Shown here: positions 1-6,630 of the stretch, in pieces
Position numbering within the stretch: position 1 is the first letter of the stretch
Layout: every line of letters begins with the position of its first letter
Source of the DNA: an uncultured Formosa sp.
GTDB lineage: Bacteria; Bacteroidota; Bacteroidia; Flavobacteriales; Flavobacteriaceae
Assembly: GCA_902516685.1 (NCBI GenBank)
Contig: CABXZJ010000019.1
Location: 1-15,630, forward strand
Direction: 5' to 3'
DNA length: 15,630 nt
The notes under the pieces: generated by a model
Databases searched by the model: none
What the model saw: only the letters and a program-made list of their open reading frames with translations
Told to the model about the DNA's origin: nothing
Position numbers and translations under genes: made by a program

Positions 1-2659
1 TTGAAGATGAGACTAAATAGGACAATGTTGCAGGTGACGAAGTATTGTTTGTTAAAGTTTGAAATATATTGGGACCGTTTCCTTGGACCCCCCCAGTAAC
101 TGCATTCTCAGGAAAACTTATTGGTAGATCCCATGTAAAGATTGTACCAGCGGGCAATATATCTGAACTAGAAAGGTTATCAATTAGGCTGAAAGATTGA
201 TTTTCACATATTACTAATGTTTTATCTGAAATTAGTGGTTTGGGATTAATTATAAATGAAAAATCTATTGATTCTCCCTCACAATCATTGGTGTAGGGAG
301 CAACAGAATAAGTTACAGTCCCTGAGACATCGCTATTATTCATGAGCTGGTGCGAAGGTAAGCTAGAACCTACTCCGTTATTAAAATGTCCTGATATGTA
401 AGGATCACTAATTGTTGTCCACGAATAATTAACTCCCGATAATAAAGAAGATTCAAATAAAATATTGTTAGTTAAATCACCTGAACACAGGACTTGGCTA
501 TTACTTGAATTATTGATTTCAGGAATTTGATTAATAAACAATATAATTTGGTCAGAGTTACTATCTTGACAATCACCATCAACGGTCAGACTTATTGTAA
601 AGTCTTTAAAATTATTAAACGAAATTATAGGATAAGGGTCATTTGCACTGGTACCATTGATAAATTCATAATCAGACGAATCAACATCAACTCCAGTAAT
701 TGACCAGGAAAATGATGAAGGTGCGTATGGAATATCGCTGTAACTTGGAGTGTATTGGTTCAAGAAATTAATAGTGTAAGGGATACCAGTGGAGGTAATA
801 CAAATCTGATCACTAGAATCAACAAATGAAACTGAAGGAGAACCTTCTATAATTAATTCTTTACTAACTGTTGTGACTCCACACAAATTTGTAATCTCTT
901 GAGTAATTGTATAAACTCCTGCTTGGTTAAAGTTAATTTGAGGATTTTGGGAATTTATACCACTGGGATTAATAAAACTGTAGCCCGTGTCTGGACTAAT
1001 TGTCCATAAATAACTTGGGCTCTGACAACCAATATTGTTAAGATTAGAATTATCAATTAATGAAACTGAACCCCCAACACATAAACTTGAAACTTCTTGG
1101 TTATTGCTTAGTATTTCAAAATCATAAATACCAGTATTAATTGGAAAAGCATCAACATTGACAATATAGGGGCTATCGCTTAAAGGTGGAAAATAAGATA
1201 CAGTTTGACAAAAATCATCATTTATAGCAGTCAACCTAAAAGACCAACATCCAGCAATTACTTGTTCAGCAGGAATAGATATGTCATATAAATCATCTTC
1301 TGTTGGATTTATGTTTGTTAACCAATTGTATGGGTCATAAGTGATTTCTCCGAATTCAAATGAGGGAGAAATTTGATCTCCATTAGGATTAATAATATCC
1401 CAATAGAAAGTTGCATCATCTAAGCATCCGTTAGTTCCATACAACCCAAGTGTTGTTAAATTTAATAAATTAAGGTCTTGATCTTCGCATATTGTATTGG
1501 ATTCAAATAGAGCTTCTGGTGCCAAGCTCGTATTTATATTTTTTTCAACACCATTACCTATCAATCTATATTCACAATTTGAGTTATTAGATGTTTTAAA
1601 CTTGTTATATTGTTGTTTATCTACTACAAAATAACCATTTTCTAAATCACACGAAAGGCTGTTAAAAACATGAGATAATGTATTGTCAAACATAATTTCA
1701 GCATGAGTATATAATTCTATGTTAGAGTTATCGCCAAAATCAATAGTGTAATAAGACCCTTGGTAATTTTGACCGATACCGGCAACGTTCGTATCAATAT
1801 TGAATATAACATTATTACCAATACATATTTCTTCTCCAGAATCGTTAGCAATTGTAGTTGTGCTTCTATGTAAAACAAAGACAATAGTATATGTAGATGA
1901 AATACCGGAGGACTCAGACTTAGTTATTTGGTAATTATATGTGCCTATTCCTAAATCAGCTGCTATTAGATGTTGGAATGATTGCATGTTTCCAAGTTCA
2001 ACAATGTTATCATTAATTACATCAATTCTAGTGATATTGTATGTAAAATCCCCAGAGTTGAAGTCATTGATTCTTATCCTTCTTCTAGGAACGGCTATTG
2101 ATCCTGATAAAGTTGACGATTCTGCTGTAAGATTTCCAAACATTGCATCAGTATAAAATTCATTATCACCTGAGCAATTGAACAAGTCCCCAGCATTTGG
2201 CGAACTAGAGTAAGCTGTTAAAACAGAACCATATATATTAGGTGAAATTAAAATTTCAACAGATGTTTCCGATGGTAATAGGCCATATGATCCATTAAAT
2301 AAAAGTGCTTTAGTTGCGACAACTCTGAGCCTATAGTCTCCAACCTCATTTATAGTTGGTATAATACCATTAAGAGTTGTTGTGAAAAATGAATCAGATG
2401 TAGATTGATCAAGAATTGTTGTATTACTACTGAATGTTCCAGAACTGTTTGACAATTCAATGTAGAATTGATTGTCATCTCCGTCATCTCTAAATTCAAA
2501 AATTCCAGATGGATTAAAATGTATTGAAACACTACTTCCAGATGCATAAGTTAATGAAGAATCAAAATGAATTAATTCAATAGATGCTACGTTTTGCTGG
2601 GAATTTCCAAAATAGGAAATCAATACTATGATTAAAGTTCTAAAAAAATTAATATTCAT
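1..2659 (-). CDS. Large secreted PKD-like repeat surface protein (N-terminal 886 residues, runs off the left edge)
   Basis: The reading frame is open from the ATG at 2659 down to base 2, so only the N-terminal part is seen. It starts with a hydrophobic signal peptide (MNINFFRTLIIVLISYFGNS, then QQ). The rest is rich in Asn, Ser, Thr and beta-type sequence with scattered Cys. A PKD-like segment near residues 275-330 contains YTIDFGDNS. Near residues 775-805 there is a unit with SGTVTYSVAP...CEGES...NPKP, and the next unit begins at about 873 with SSPATLSYLVS. This VTY-x-V-x-P / C-x-G-x / NPKP pattern is typical of PKD-like repeats in giant flavobacterial proteins that usually end in a gliding-motility or T9SS sorting domain. 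That C-terminus would lie outside the window, so export by T9SS is inferred. A cell-surface or adhesin-like role is likely. The gene starts 39 bp after the small knot-like protein and is probably in its operon. Confidence 0.82.
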   Translation of the reverse strand, partial: MNINFFRTLIIVLISYFGNSQQNVASIELIHFDSSLTYASGSSVSIHFNPSGIFEFRDDGDDNQFYIELSNSSGTFSSNTTILDQSTSDSFFTTTLNGIIPTINEVGDYRLRVVATKALLFNGSYGLLPSETSVEILISPNIYGSVLTAYSSSPNAGDLFNCSGDNEFYTDAMFGNLTAESSTLSGSIAVPRRRIRINDFNSGDFTYNITRIDVINDNIVELGNMQSFQHLIAADLGIGTYNYQITKSESSGISSTYTIVFVLHRSTTTIANDSGEEICIGNNVIFNIDTNVAGIGQNYQGSYYTIDFGDNSNIELYTHAEIMFDNTLSHVFNSLSCDLENGYFVVDKQQYNKFKTSNNSNCEYRLIGNGVEKNINTSLAPEALFESNTICEDQDLNLLNLTTLGLYGTNGCLDDATFYWDIINPNGDQISPSFEFGEITYDPYNWLTNINPTEDDLYDISIPAEQVIAGCWSFRLTAINDDFCQTVSYFPPLSDSPYIVNVDAFPINTGIYDFEILSNNQEVSSLCVGGSVSLIDNSNLNNIGCQSPSYLWTISPDTGYSFINPSGINSQNPQINFNQAGVYTITQEITNLCGVTTVSKELIIEGSPSVSFVDSSDQICITSTGIPYTINFLNQYTPSYSDIPYAPSSFSWSITGVDVDSSDYEFINGTSANDPYPIISFNNFKDFTISLTVDGDCQDSNSDQIILFINQIPEINNSSNSQVLCSGDLTNNILFESSLLSGVNYSWTTISDPYISGHFNNGVGSSLPSHQLMNNSDVSGTVTYSVAPYTNDCEGESIDFSFIINPKPLISDKTLVICENQSFSLIDNLSSSDILPAGTIFTWDLPISFPENAVTGGVQGNGPNIFQTLTNNTSSPATLSYLVSSS

Positions 2660-2698
2660 TTAAAAAATTTTGTTGAATATATTAATTATGATTGCAAA

Positions 2699-3040
2699 TT
2701 AAAATAATACATGTTTTTTTGATTTTGTCTTCCAACCAGCTTGGGACTCATAATCAACGAAATGAATTAGTAAGTCTGCTTGGCTTTGGTATTTAACAAA
2801 ATAGACACTTTTTTCAGCTTGGCTTTTATAGCCAACAAAAAACCACAGACCTTGATTATCTTTTACCTGACTTTTATATTTTACCTTATGTACTAAAAGA
2901 TCAGCTTGACTAGCATAATCAACTACATAAGCCTTAAAATCAGCTTGACTAGCATAATCTACACTAAATATTGTTTGTGCCTTTGCAAAACTAAATACAA
3001 ATATTAGTATAGGAGTTAAAAAAAAAAGTTGCTTGGTCAT
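2699..3040 (-). CDS. Small secreted Y-x-SQA repeat protein, probable 7(1) septoil-knot family (formerly DUF6150)
   Basis: This 113-residue protein has a signal peptide (about 1-22, ending FAKAQ) followed by six copies of a V-x-Y-x-SQ-A/V motif. The copies are VDYASQAD (27-34), VDYASQAD (40-47), VKYKSQVK (53-60), VGYKSQAE (69-76), VKYQSQAD (82-89) and VDYESQAG (95-102). Spacing is 13, 13, 16, 13 and 13 residues, so the array is symmetric about a longer central step containing NQGLWFF. This pattern matches my recollection of the family renamed from DUF6150 to septoil knot, whose fold is a deep 7(1) knot; the assignment is by motif, not by search. I know of no established function. It starts 8 bp after the endonuclease stop codon and 39 bp before the giant surface protein, so it is probably made with exported proteins. 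No catalytic residues or lipobox are evident. Confidence 0.85.
   Translation of the reverse strand: MTKQLFFLTPILIFVFSFAKAQTIFSVDYASQADFKAYVVDYASQADLLVHKVKYKSQVKDNQGLWFFVGYKSQAEKSVYFVKYQSQADLLIHFVDYESQAGWKTKSKKHVLF
2735..2962 (-). repeat. Six-unit coding repeat (V-x-Y-x-SQA) with a perfect 20-bp DNA duplication
   Basis: These bases encode the six repeats of the small knot-like protein. The two N-terminal units are also nearly identical as DNA. The 20-mer TCAGCTTGACTAGCATAATC occurs on the plus strand at 2901-2920 and again at 2940-2959. The copies are 39 bp (13 codons) apart, exactly one protein repeat. The other four units are diverged at DNA level. This suggests duplication of a single 39-bp unit, or recent homogenisation of two neighbours. 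Confidence 0.8.
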
Positions 3041-3048
3041 ATTAATAT

Positions 3049-4125
3049 CTATCTAACAATAAACTTTGCCTGAGTTGTATGTCCAAAATCAACTACCTTA
3101 AGGATATAAATTCCTGGATTTAAACCAGAAACGTCAAATTGCTTTTCGTCAAAATATTCAGATAAGATTTGACCCAACTGATTATAAATAATTACTTTAA
3201 AATGGTTTGATTTTATGCCGCTTAACTCAATGAATTTTTCACTTACAGTAGGATAAATTAAAATTTTGGGGGCATCTAGAGTATCATATGAAAGCAATGA
3301 CCATGTATCATTAGCTTCAGGACCATTCCAAATAAGAGTGGCTAAATATGGATTGTCAATAAAAGGATTTCGATTGCCCTGAAAGGAATATATAACATCA
3401 TTTCTAGTTAGTTCTAAATTTGAAACTGGGTCTTCTTCGTTCCATTCAAGAAAAAGATTTGGCATATCATTATCATTTGAATATGAGCTAGGTCCCGTAG
3501 CTGAATTAATAGCTTGGCACTGTCCGGGATATCTCAAATACATATACATAATAATTCTTGCAACATCCCCTTTCCATTCATCTCCAGGGTAGAAAAAATT
3601 CCCAATTGTTTTTGAATTACCAGATCCAGTTGTAAATAATCGATTACTTCTTTGAGAATTTTTTTGAGAATCTGCTGCCCTGAGATTGTGAACATCTGTT
3701 CCAGGACCAGGAAAAGATGTTGTTAAAACAGGATCACTCAATGATTTAGCAAAAACATGTTCTCGGTTCCATAAACCAATACAAGAACCTGTGTGACAGG
3801 TATCATAAATATAACGAGTTCTATCTGTAATAAACTCATTATCATCATCATTGTATCCGTAAATAAGTAATACATCATCTGAAGTTTCAGAAACCAAATC
3901 ACTGATTCTAATTATGTCCCAGGTATCAGTAGACTCAGAGGTGTACGGGATTAATGTTTGATGAGTATCTGATATGAGATTTGAAAGTTGAATTTTTATA
4001 GTATTCGGTCCTTGTTCAAAGTCAATTGAGGAATAATAATTTGGCACCTGTGCTGTGACAAAAAAGTGAGCAAAAAAAAGAACATTGACACAGTTTTCGA
4101 AAAGATACTTAAACATTGGAAACAA
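3049..4125 (-). CDS. Secreted endonuclease I family nuclease with T9SS sorting domain
   Basis: This 358-residue protein is a non-specific endonuclease of the EndA/Vvn (endonuclease I, beta-beta-alpha metal) family. Visible motifs are WNREHVFAKS (119-128; E122 and H123 match the catalytic Glu-His pair of the family), DVHNLRAADSQKN (144-156; N156 is a likely metal ligand), GDVARIIMYMYLRY (186-199) and RNDVIYSFQGNRNPFIDNP (241-259). The C-terminal 70 residues, from KILIYPTV (287-294) through GLNPGIYILKV, form a type A T9SS sorting domain, so the enzyme should cross the outer membrane and be surface-attached or released. The N-terminus carries a signal peptide ending near TAQ (24-26). The second Met at residue 4 (4116) is an equally good start. 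The likely role is degradation of extracellular DNA for phosphate or nucleotides; a role in competition is possible. The active site looks intact. Confidence 0.92.
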   Translation of the reverse strand: MFPMFKYLFENCVNVLFFAHFFVTAQVPNYYSSIDFEQGPNTIKIQLSNLISDTHQTLIPYTSESTDTWDIIRISDLVSETSDDVLLIYGYNDDDNEFITDRTRYIYDTCHTGSCIGLWNREHVFAKSLSDPVLTTSFPGPGTDVHNLRAADSQKNSQRSNRLFTTGSGNSKTIGNFFYPGDEWKGDVARIIMYMYLRYPGQCQAINSATGPSSYSNDNDMPNLFLEWNEEDPVSNLELTRNDVIYSFQGNRNPFIDNPYLATLIWNGPEANDTWSLLSYDTLDAPKILIYPTVSEKFIELSGIKSNHFKVIIYNQLGQILSEYFDEKQFDVSGLNPGIYILKVVDFGHTTQAKFIVR

Positions 4126-4138
4126 TTAAATTCACAAA

Positions 4139-4146
4139 CAAATTTA
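4139..4146 (-). promoter_or_regulatory. Candidate Bacteroidota -7 box for the nuclease gene
   Basis: On the minus strand this reads TAAATTTG, a full match to the TAnnTTTG -7 consensus, ending 13 nt before the nuclease ATG. I see no TTG at the expected -33 position, so support is moderate. Confidence 0.4.
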
Positions 4147-4180
4147 ATTAAATAAACCTAATGAAATTATTTTAAAAAGT

Positions 4181-4188
4181 TATTTTTG
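4181..4188 (+). promoter_or_regulatory. Candidate Bacteroidota -7 box for the nucleotidyltransferase
   Basis: TATTTTTG matches TAnnTTTG and ends 15 nt before the ATG at 4204. The 78-bp gap between this gene and the divergent nuclease gene holds one such box on each strand. A clear -33 TTG is not seen. Confidence 0.4.
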
Positions 4189-4203
4189 AATAAATAATTT
4201 ATT

Positions 4204-5088
4204 ATGACATTGTTACTCATGGCTGCTGGTAGTGGTAGCCGTTATGGAAAATTAAAACAGTTTGATGACTTGGGTCCAAATGGAGAATACCTTATGGAAT
4301 TTAGTATTTACGATGCGCTAAGAAATGGTTTTAATCATATTGTAGTAATAACAAAAGAAGAAAATAGAAAAATTTTAAAAAAACATCTTTCAAAACGACT
4401 TGAAAGAAATATCAAATTAGATGTTTTGGCACAAAAAGTTTCAGACATCCCAAACGAGGTTTTTTTTGATGGAAAGCGAAATAAACCTTGGGGAACAGCA
4501 CACGCTGTTTGGACAGCAAGAAAGTTCATAAAAAATACCTTTGTTATTATAAATGCTGACGATTATTATGGTCAAAATGCATTTAAGTATGCTTCAGAAT
4601 TCATTAAAAAAAATTCAGTTAATAATATCTTTGGACTTGTAAGCTACCAACTCAAAGACACTCTTTCCGACTATGGGAGTGTCTCTAGAGGTATTTGTAA
4701 TGTTGTAAGGAATCAACTAAAATCTATTGTAGAAATGACAAAAATTTCAAAAATTAATGGGGTAATTAAAGATGAAGAATCTGGAAAAATTCTAGATTTT
4801 AACGCAACAGTCTCAATGAATTTTTGGATATGTACACCCAAAATTTTTGAATATATAAGAGTTTATTTTTCTTCCTTTTTATCAAAAGTAGAGAATCTTG
4901 AAAAAAATGAAATTTATCTTCCCTTTGTAGTGCAAGAAATGATGGAAAAAGGAATTATTTCAGTTGAAGTCATTAACGCAGCCAGTAAATGGTTTGGGGT
5001 CACCTATTATAAGGACAAAGATATTGCAGTAGAAACCCTCAAATGTCTTGTTGAGGCCGGGAAATATCCAAGTTCTTTGTGGCAGTAG
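4204..5088 (+). CDS. Sugar-phosphate nucleotidyltransferase family protein
   Basis: This 294-residue protein has the Rossmann-like NTP-transferase fold. The N-terminal nucleotide-binding signature is AAGSGSRYGKLKQ (7-19), the base- or substrate-contact region PWGTAHA is at 95-101, and the metal-binding aspartates are in NADDYYG (117-123). Conserved downstream blocks are DYGSVSRG (156-163), ATVSMNFW (201-208) and WFGVTYYKDK (near 264-273). The family joins an NTP to a sugar-1-phosphate or similar acceptor. Neither the nucleotide nor the sugar can be read from the sequence, and the protein lacks the C-terminal beta-helix of GlmU or GlgC types. It stands alone on its strand, divergent from the nuclease cluster, and its stop lies 2 nt from the convergent rhodanese stop. 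A role in surface glycan precursor supply is only a guess. Confidence 0.85.
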   Translation: MTLLLMAAGSGSRYGKLKQFDDLGPNGEYLMEFSIYDALRNGFNHIVVITKEENRKILKKHLSKRLERNIKLDVLAQKVSDIPNEVFFDGKRNKPWGTAHAVWTARKFIKNTFVIINADDYYGQNAFKYASEFIKKNSVNNIFGLVSYQLKDTLSDYGSVSRGICNVVRNQLKSIVEMTKISKINGVIKDEESGKILDFNATVSMNFWICTPKIFEYIRVYFSSFLSKVENLEKNEIYLPFVVQEMMEKGIISVEVINAASKWFGVTYYKDKDIAVETLKCLVEAGKYPSSLWQ

Positions 5089-5090
5089 GT

Positions 5091-5480
5091 TTAATTGTAA
5101 ATTTGCCTTTCCTCAAATTTCCAAAGGTTAATACCTCCTTTTAAGTCATAAATTAGGGTAAAGCCTCTTGAATTTAATTTTGAAGCACATTTGGCACTCC
5201 TACGTCCCGATTTACAGTACAAAATAACGGGTATAGATTTATCCAAAGCGTCTATCCGTAAATCAAAGTTAGGACTATAAAAATCAATATTTTTTGCATT
5301 TTTTAAATGTCCATTAGCGAACTCAGCGGGGGTTCTCACATCAATCAACTGAACCTCATCTAATTTGACAAGCCTTAACATTTCTTCAGCTGAAATTAAG
5401 ACTGAAGTTTTTGTTTTAAATTTTGTGCAATTAAAAAGAGTGCTGCCGCATAAAATCGCTATAAGAAAAATATTTTTCAT
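5091..5480 (-). CDS. Rhodanese-like domain protein, probable lipoprotein
   Basis: This is a single rhodanese domain of 129 residues with the active-site loop CKSGRRS (89-95), Cys89 being the predicted sulfur-carrying residue, plus the upstream LIDVRTPAEFANGHL block (45-59). The N-terminus MKNIFLIAILCGSTLFNC is a short lipoprotein-type signal. The Cys at 18 is the likely lipidation site, although L-F-N-C is a loose lipobox. I chose the ATG at 5480. The frame also has an ATG at 5513, but that adds 11 residues ahead of the signal peptide and overlaps the upstream rhodanese by 20 nt. From 5480 the gap is 13 nt. The protein is probably periplasmic or membrane-anchored and may transfer sulfane sulfur or bind a partner; the substrate is unknown. 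Confidence 0.85.
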   Translation of the reverse strand: MKNIFLIAILCGSTLFNCTKFKTKTSVLISAEEMLRLVKLDEVQLIDVRTPAEFANGHLKNAKNIDFYSPNFDLRIDALDKSIPVILYCKSGRRSAKCASKLNSRGFTLIYDLKGGINLWKFEERQIYN

Positions 5481-5493
5481 TGCACTTTGTACT

Positions 5494-5805
5494 TTAATAC
5501 TCAACCGCACCATTCCATTCTGAAAAACCGCCCCTCAGGTTGTAGGTGTGTTCAAACCCCAATTGTTGCATTAAAGCGCAGGCTTGTGCACTGCGGCTGC
5601 CAGCCTTACAATACACGAAATAGTGATAGGATTTGTCTAATTTTTCAACCCTATCCATGAAGTCTTGAGGTTTTAAAATATCCAAATTGATAGCTTCAGG
5701 TATTTTGCCTTCTTCAATTTCAGGTAAAGTTCGAACATCCAGAATCTTCGCCTCTTGCTGTTGTGACAAAGCCGCGACCCATTCTTGTTGTGACAGATTT
5801 TTCAT
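5494..5805 (-). CDS. Rhodanese-like domain protein, cytoplasmic
   Basis: This 103-residue protein is a bare rhodanese domain without a signal peptide. It has ILDVRTLPEIEEGKIPEAIN (21-40), the active-site loop CKAGSRS with Cys66 (66-72), and the C-terminal LRGGFSEWNG block (90-99), all intact. It resembles small GlpE/PspE-type sulfurtransferases. It is transcribed just ahead of the second rhodanese, which differs in carrying an export signal, so the pair could handle sulfur on both sides of the inner membrane. That division of labour is inferred from the N-termini only. Confidence 0.87.
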   Translation of the reverse strand: MKNLSQQEWVAALSQQQEAKILDVRTLPEIEEGKIPEAINLDILKPQDFMDRVEKLDKSYHYFVYCKAGSRSAQACALMQQLGFEHTYNLRGGFSEWNGAVEY

Positions 5806-5845
5806 TGGAAATGATTTTACTTAAAATTTAACAAAATTTTAGTTT

Positions 5846-5853
5846 CAAAATTA
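5846..5853 (-). promoter_or_regulatory. Candidate Bacteroidota -7 box for the rhodanese pair
   Basis: On the minus strand this reads TAATTTTG, matching TAnnTTTG, about 40 nt before the rhodanese ATG. It lies in the 97-bp divergent gap shared with the YceI gene. No convincing -33 element is seen. Confidence 0.35.
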
Positions 5854-5902
5854 CAATTTTTGAATCTATATTTAGAACTTTGACGAATAAAAATAATCAA
5901 AC

Positions 5903-6466
5903 ATGAAATCAACTAAAAAATTTATTTTATACATAATGGCTTTAACATTTTTTGGATTTAATCAAACAATCACCAAAAAAGTAAATGTCGAAAATAGCGT
6001 TATAATTTGGACAGGCTATAAAGTAACAGGGCAACACGAAGGTACTATTACACTAAAAGAAGGCTTACTGCTTTTTGAAAATGAAAAGCTTACAGGTGGA
6101 AACTTCACTATTGATATGACTTCCATTAACACCACAGACCTTCAAGGCGGCTCCAAGAACCGTTTAGATGGGCATTTGAAAGATGAAGATTTTTTTGATG
6201 TCGATAAATACAAAACAGCGGCCATGACTTTTAAGGATATAAAACTTAATGGCAGTAGTTATTTGATCGAAGCAGACTTAACCATCAAGGGTATTACCAA
6301 AACTGTTTCCTTTAAAATGAACATTTCTGGAAATAATGCAACCGCAGATTTAAAAATTGACCGCACCAAATTCAATATTACTTATAAATCAGCCAGCTTG
6401 AGCAATATTCTAAAGGACAAGGCCATTTTCGACGAATTTGATTTGAGGGTCAAACTTGAATTTTAA
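5903..6466 (+). CDS. YceI family protein
   Basis: This 187-residue protein has an N-terminal hydrophobic export segment (about 5-20) and then a YceI lipocalin-like beta-barrel domain filling the rest. Diagnostic parts are the strand SVIIWTGYKVTGQHEGTI (32-49), GGNFTIDMTSINTTDL (65-80), HLKDEDFFDVDKYKTAAM (91-108), which is the most conserved family motif, and the closing FDEFDLRVKLEF. Family members bind amphiphilic or isoprenoid lipids in the periplasm; the ligand here is unknown. A weak -7-like box (GAACTTTG, 5875-5882) precedes it. It ends 53 bp before the trp leader peptide and has no clear terminator of its own, but trp has its own promoter, so the link to tryptophan synthesis is probably only positional. 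Confidence 0.9.
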   Translation: MKSTKKFILYIMALTFFGFNQTITKKVNVENSVIIWTGYKVTGQHEGTITLKEGLLLFENEKLTGGNFTIDMTSINTTDLQGGSKNRLDGHLKDEDFFDVDKYKTAAMTFKDIKLNGSSYLIEADLTIKGITKTVSFKMNISGNNATADLKIDRTKFNITYKSASLSNILKDKAIFDEFDLRVKLEF

Positions 6467-6481
6467 AAAAAGAAAAAAAAA

Positions 6482-6512
6482 TTGGCAGATTAAAAAAAGC
6501 TTTCTATATTTG
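6482..6512 (+). promoter_or_regulatory. trp operon promoter (TTG - 20 nt - TATATTTG)
   Basis: A TTG at 6482-6484 and TATATTTG at 6505-6512 are separated by 20 nt. This fits the Bacteroidota sigma-A consensus (TTG at -33, TAnnTTTG at -7). It lies between yceI and the leader peptide. The expected transcription start, about 5-8 nt past the box, would be near 6517-6520, almost on the leader ATG. Confidence 0.7.
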
Positions 6513-6519
6513 AATTTTT

Positions 6520-6576
6520 ATGAACACAAACAAACAAAATACATGGTGGTGTACAACTCGATTTAAATTATCGTGA
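6520..6576 (+). CDS. trpL: trp operon leader peptide with tandem Trp codons
   Basis: This short frame encodes MNTNKQNTWWCTTRFKLS and a TGA stop. Two adjacent Trp codons (6544-6549) in an 18-residue peptide immediately upstream of trpE are the hallmark of ribosome-mediated attenuation: a ribosome stalls there when charged tRNA-Trp is scarce. The frame lies directly between a promoter and an intrinsic terminator, with the stop codon 24 nt before the terminator stem, as expected for a leader peptide. Its product probably has no function beyond being translated. There is no Shine-Dalgarno sequence. The start codon falls at or within a few bases of the predicted transcription start, so translation may be nearly leaderless. 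Confidence 0.85.
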   Translation: MNTNKQNTWWCTTRFKLS

Positions 6577-6630
6577 ACACTCCTAGTTTAAAAATTTATC
6601 AAGGCTTGTCATCACGACAAGCCTTTTTTT
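6544..6630 (+). promoter_or_regulatory. trp attenuator: 1:2 hairpin, 2:3 antiterminator, 3:4 terminator
   Basis: Four segments can be laid out by hand. Segment 1 spans the Trp codons: GG 6545-6546 and GTGT 6549-6552. Segment 2 contains ACAC 6577-6580 and CC 6582-6583. They can pair around an inner CGAT/ATCG stem (6559-6562 with 6570-6573). Segment 3 is 6600-6610 and segment 4 is 6616-6625. Segment 2 (ACACTCCTAG, 6577-6586) can instead pair with segment 3 (CAAGGCTTGT, 6600-6609) at 7 of 10 positions, which would block the 3:4 terminator. A ribosome stalled on the Trp codons would hide segment 1 and favour 2:3, giving read-through. The 3:4 terminator is certain by eye. The 1:2 and 2:3 pairings are my inference and have not been energy-tested. 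Confidence 0.7.
6601..6630 (+). terminator. Intrinsic terminator of the trp leader
   Basis: AAGGCTTGTC (6601-6610) and GACAAGCCTT (6616-6625) form a perfect 10-bp stem with the 5-nt loop ATCAC. A T run (6624-6630) follows and is directly abutted by the trpE ATG at 6631. Confidence 0.92.

Noticed and set aside
88..94. Run of seven C (seven G in the coding strand) inside the giant surface protein gene
   Set aside because: It could be phase-variable, but seven bases is short, the frame is intact and there is only one such tract in the visible part of the gene.
1941..2156. 71-codon plus-strand frame inside the giant surface protein gene
   Set aside because: It lies wholly antisense to a long continuous coding frame and has no recognisable features.
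5091..5513. Longer start (ATG 5513) for the lipoprotein rhodanese
   Set aside because: It would put 11 extra residues before a lipoprotein signal and overlap the upstream gene; ATG 5480 explains the signal peptide better.
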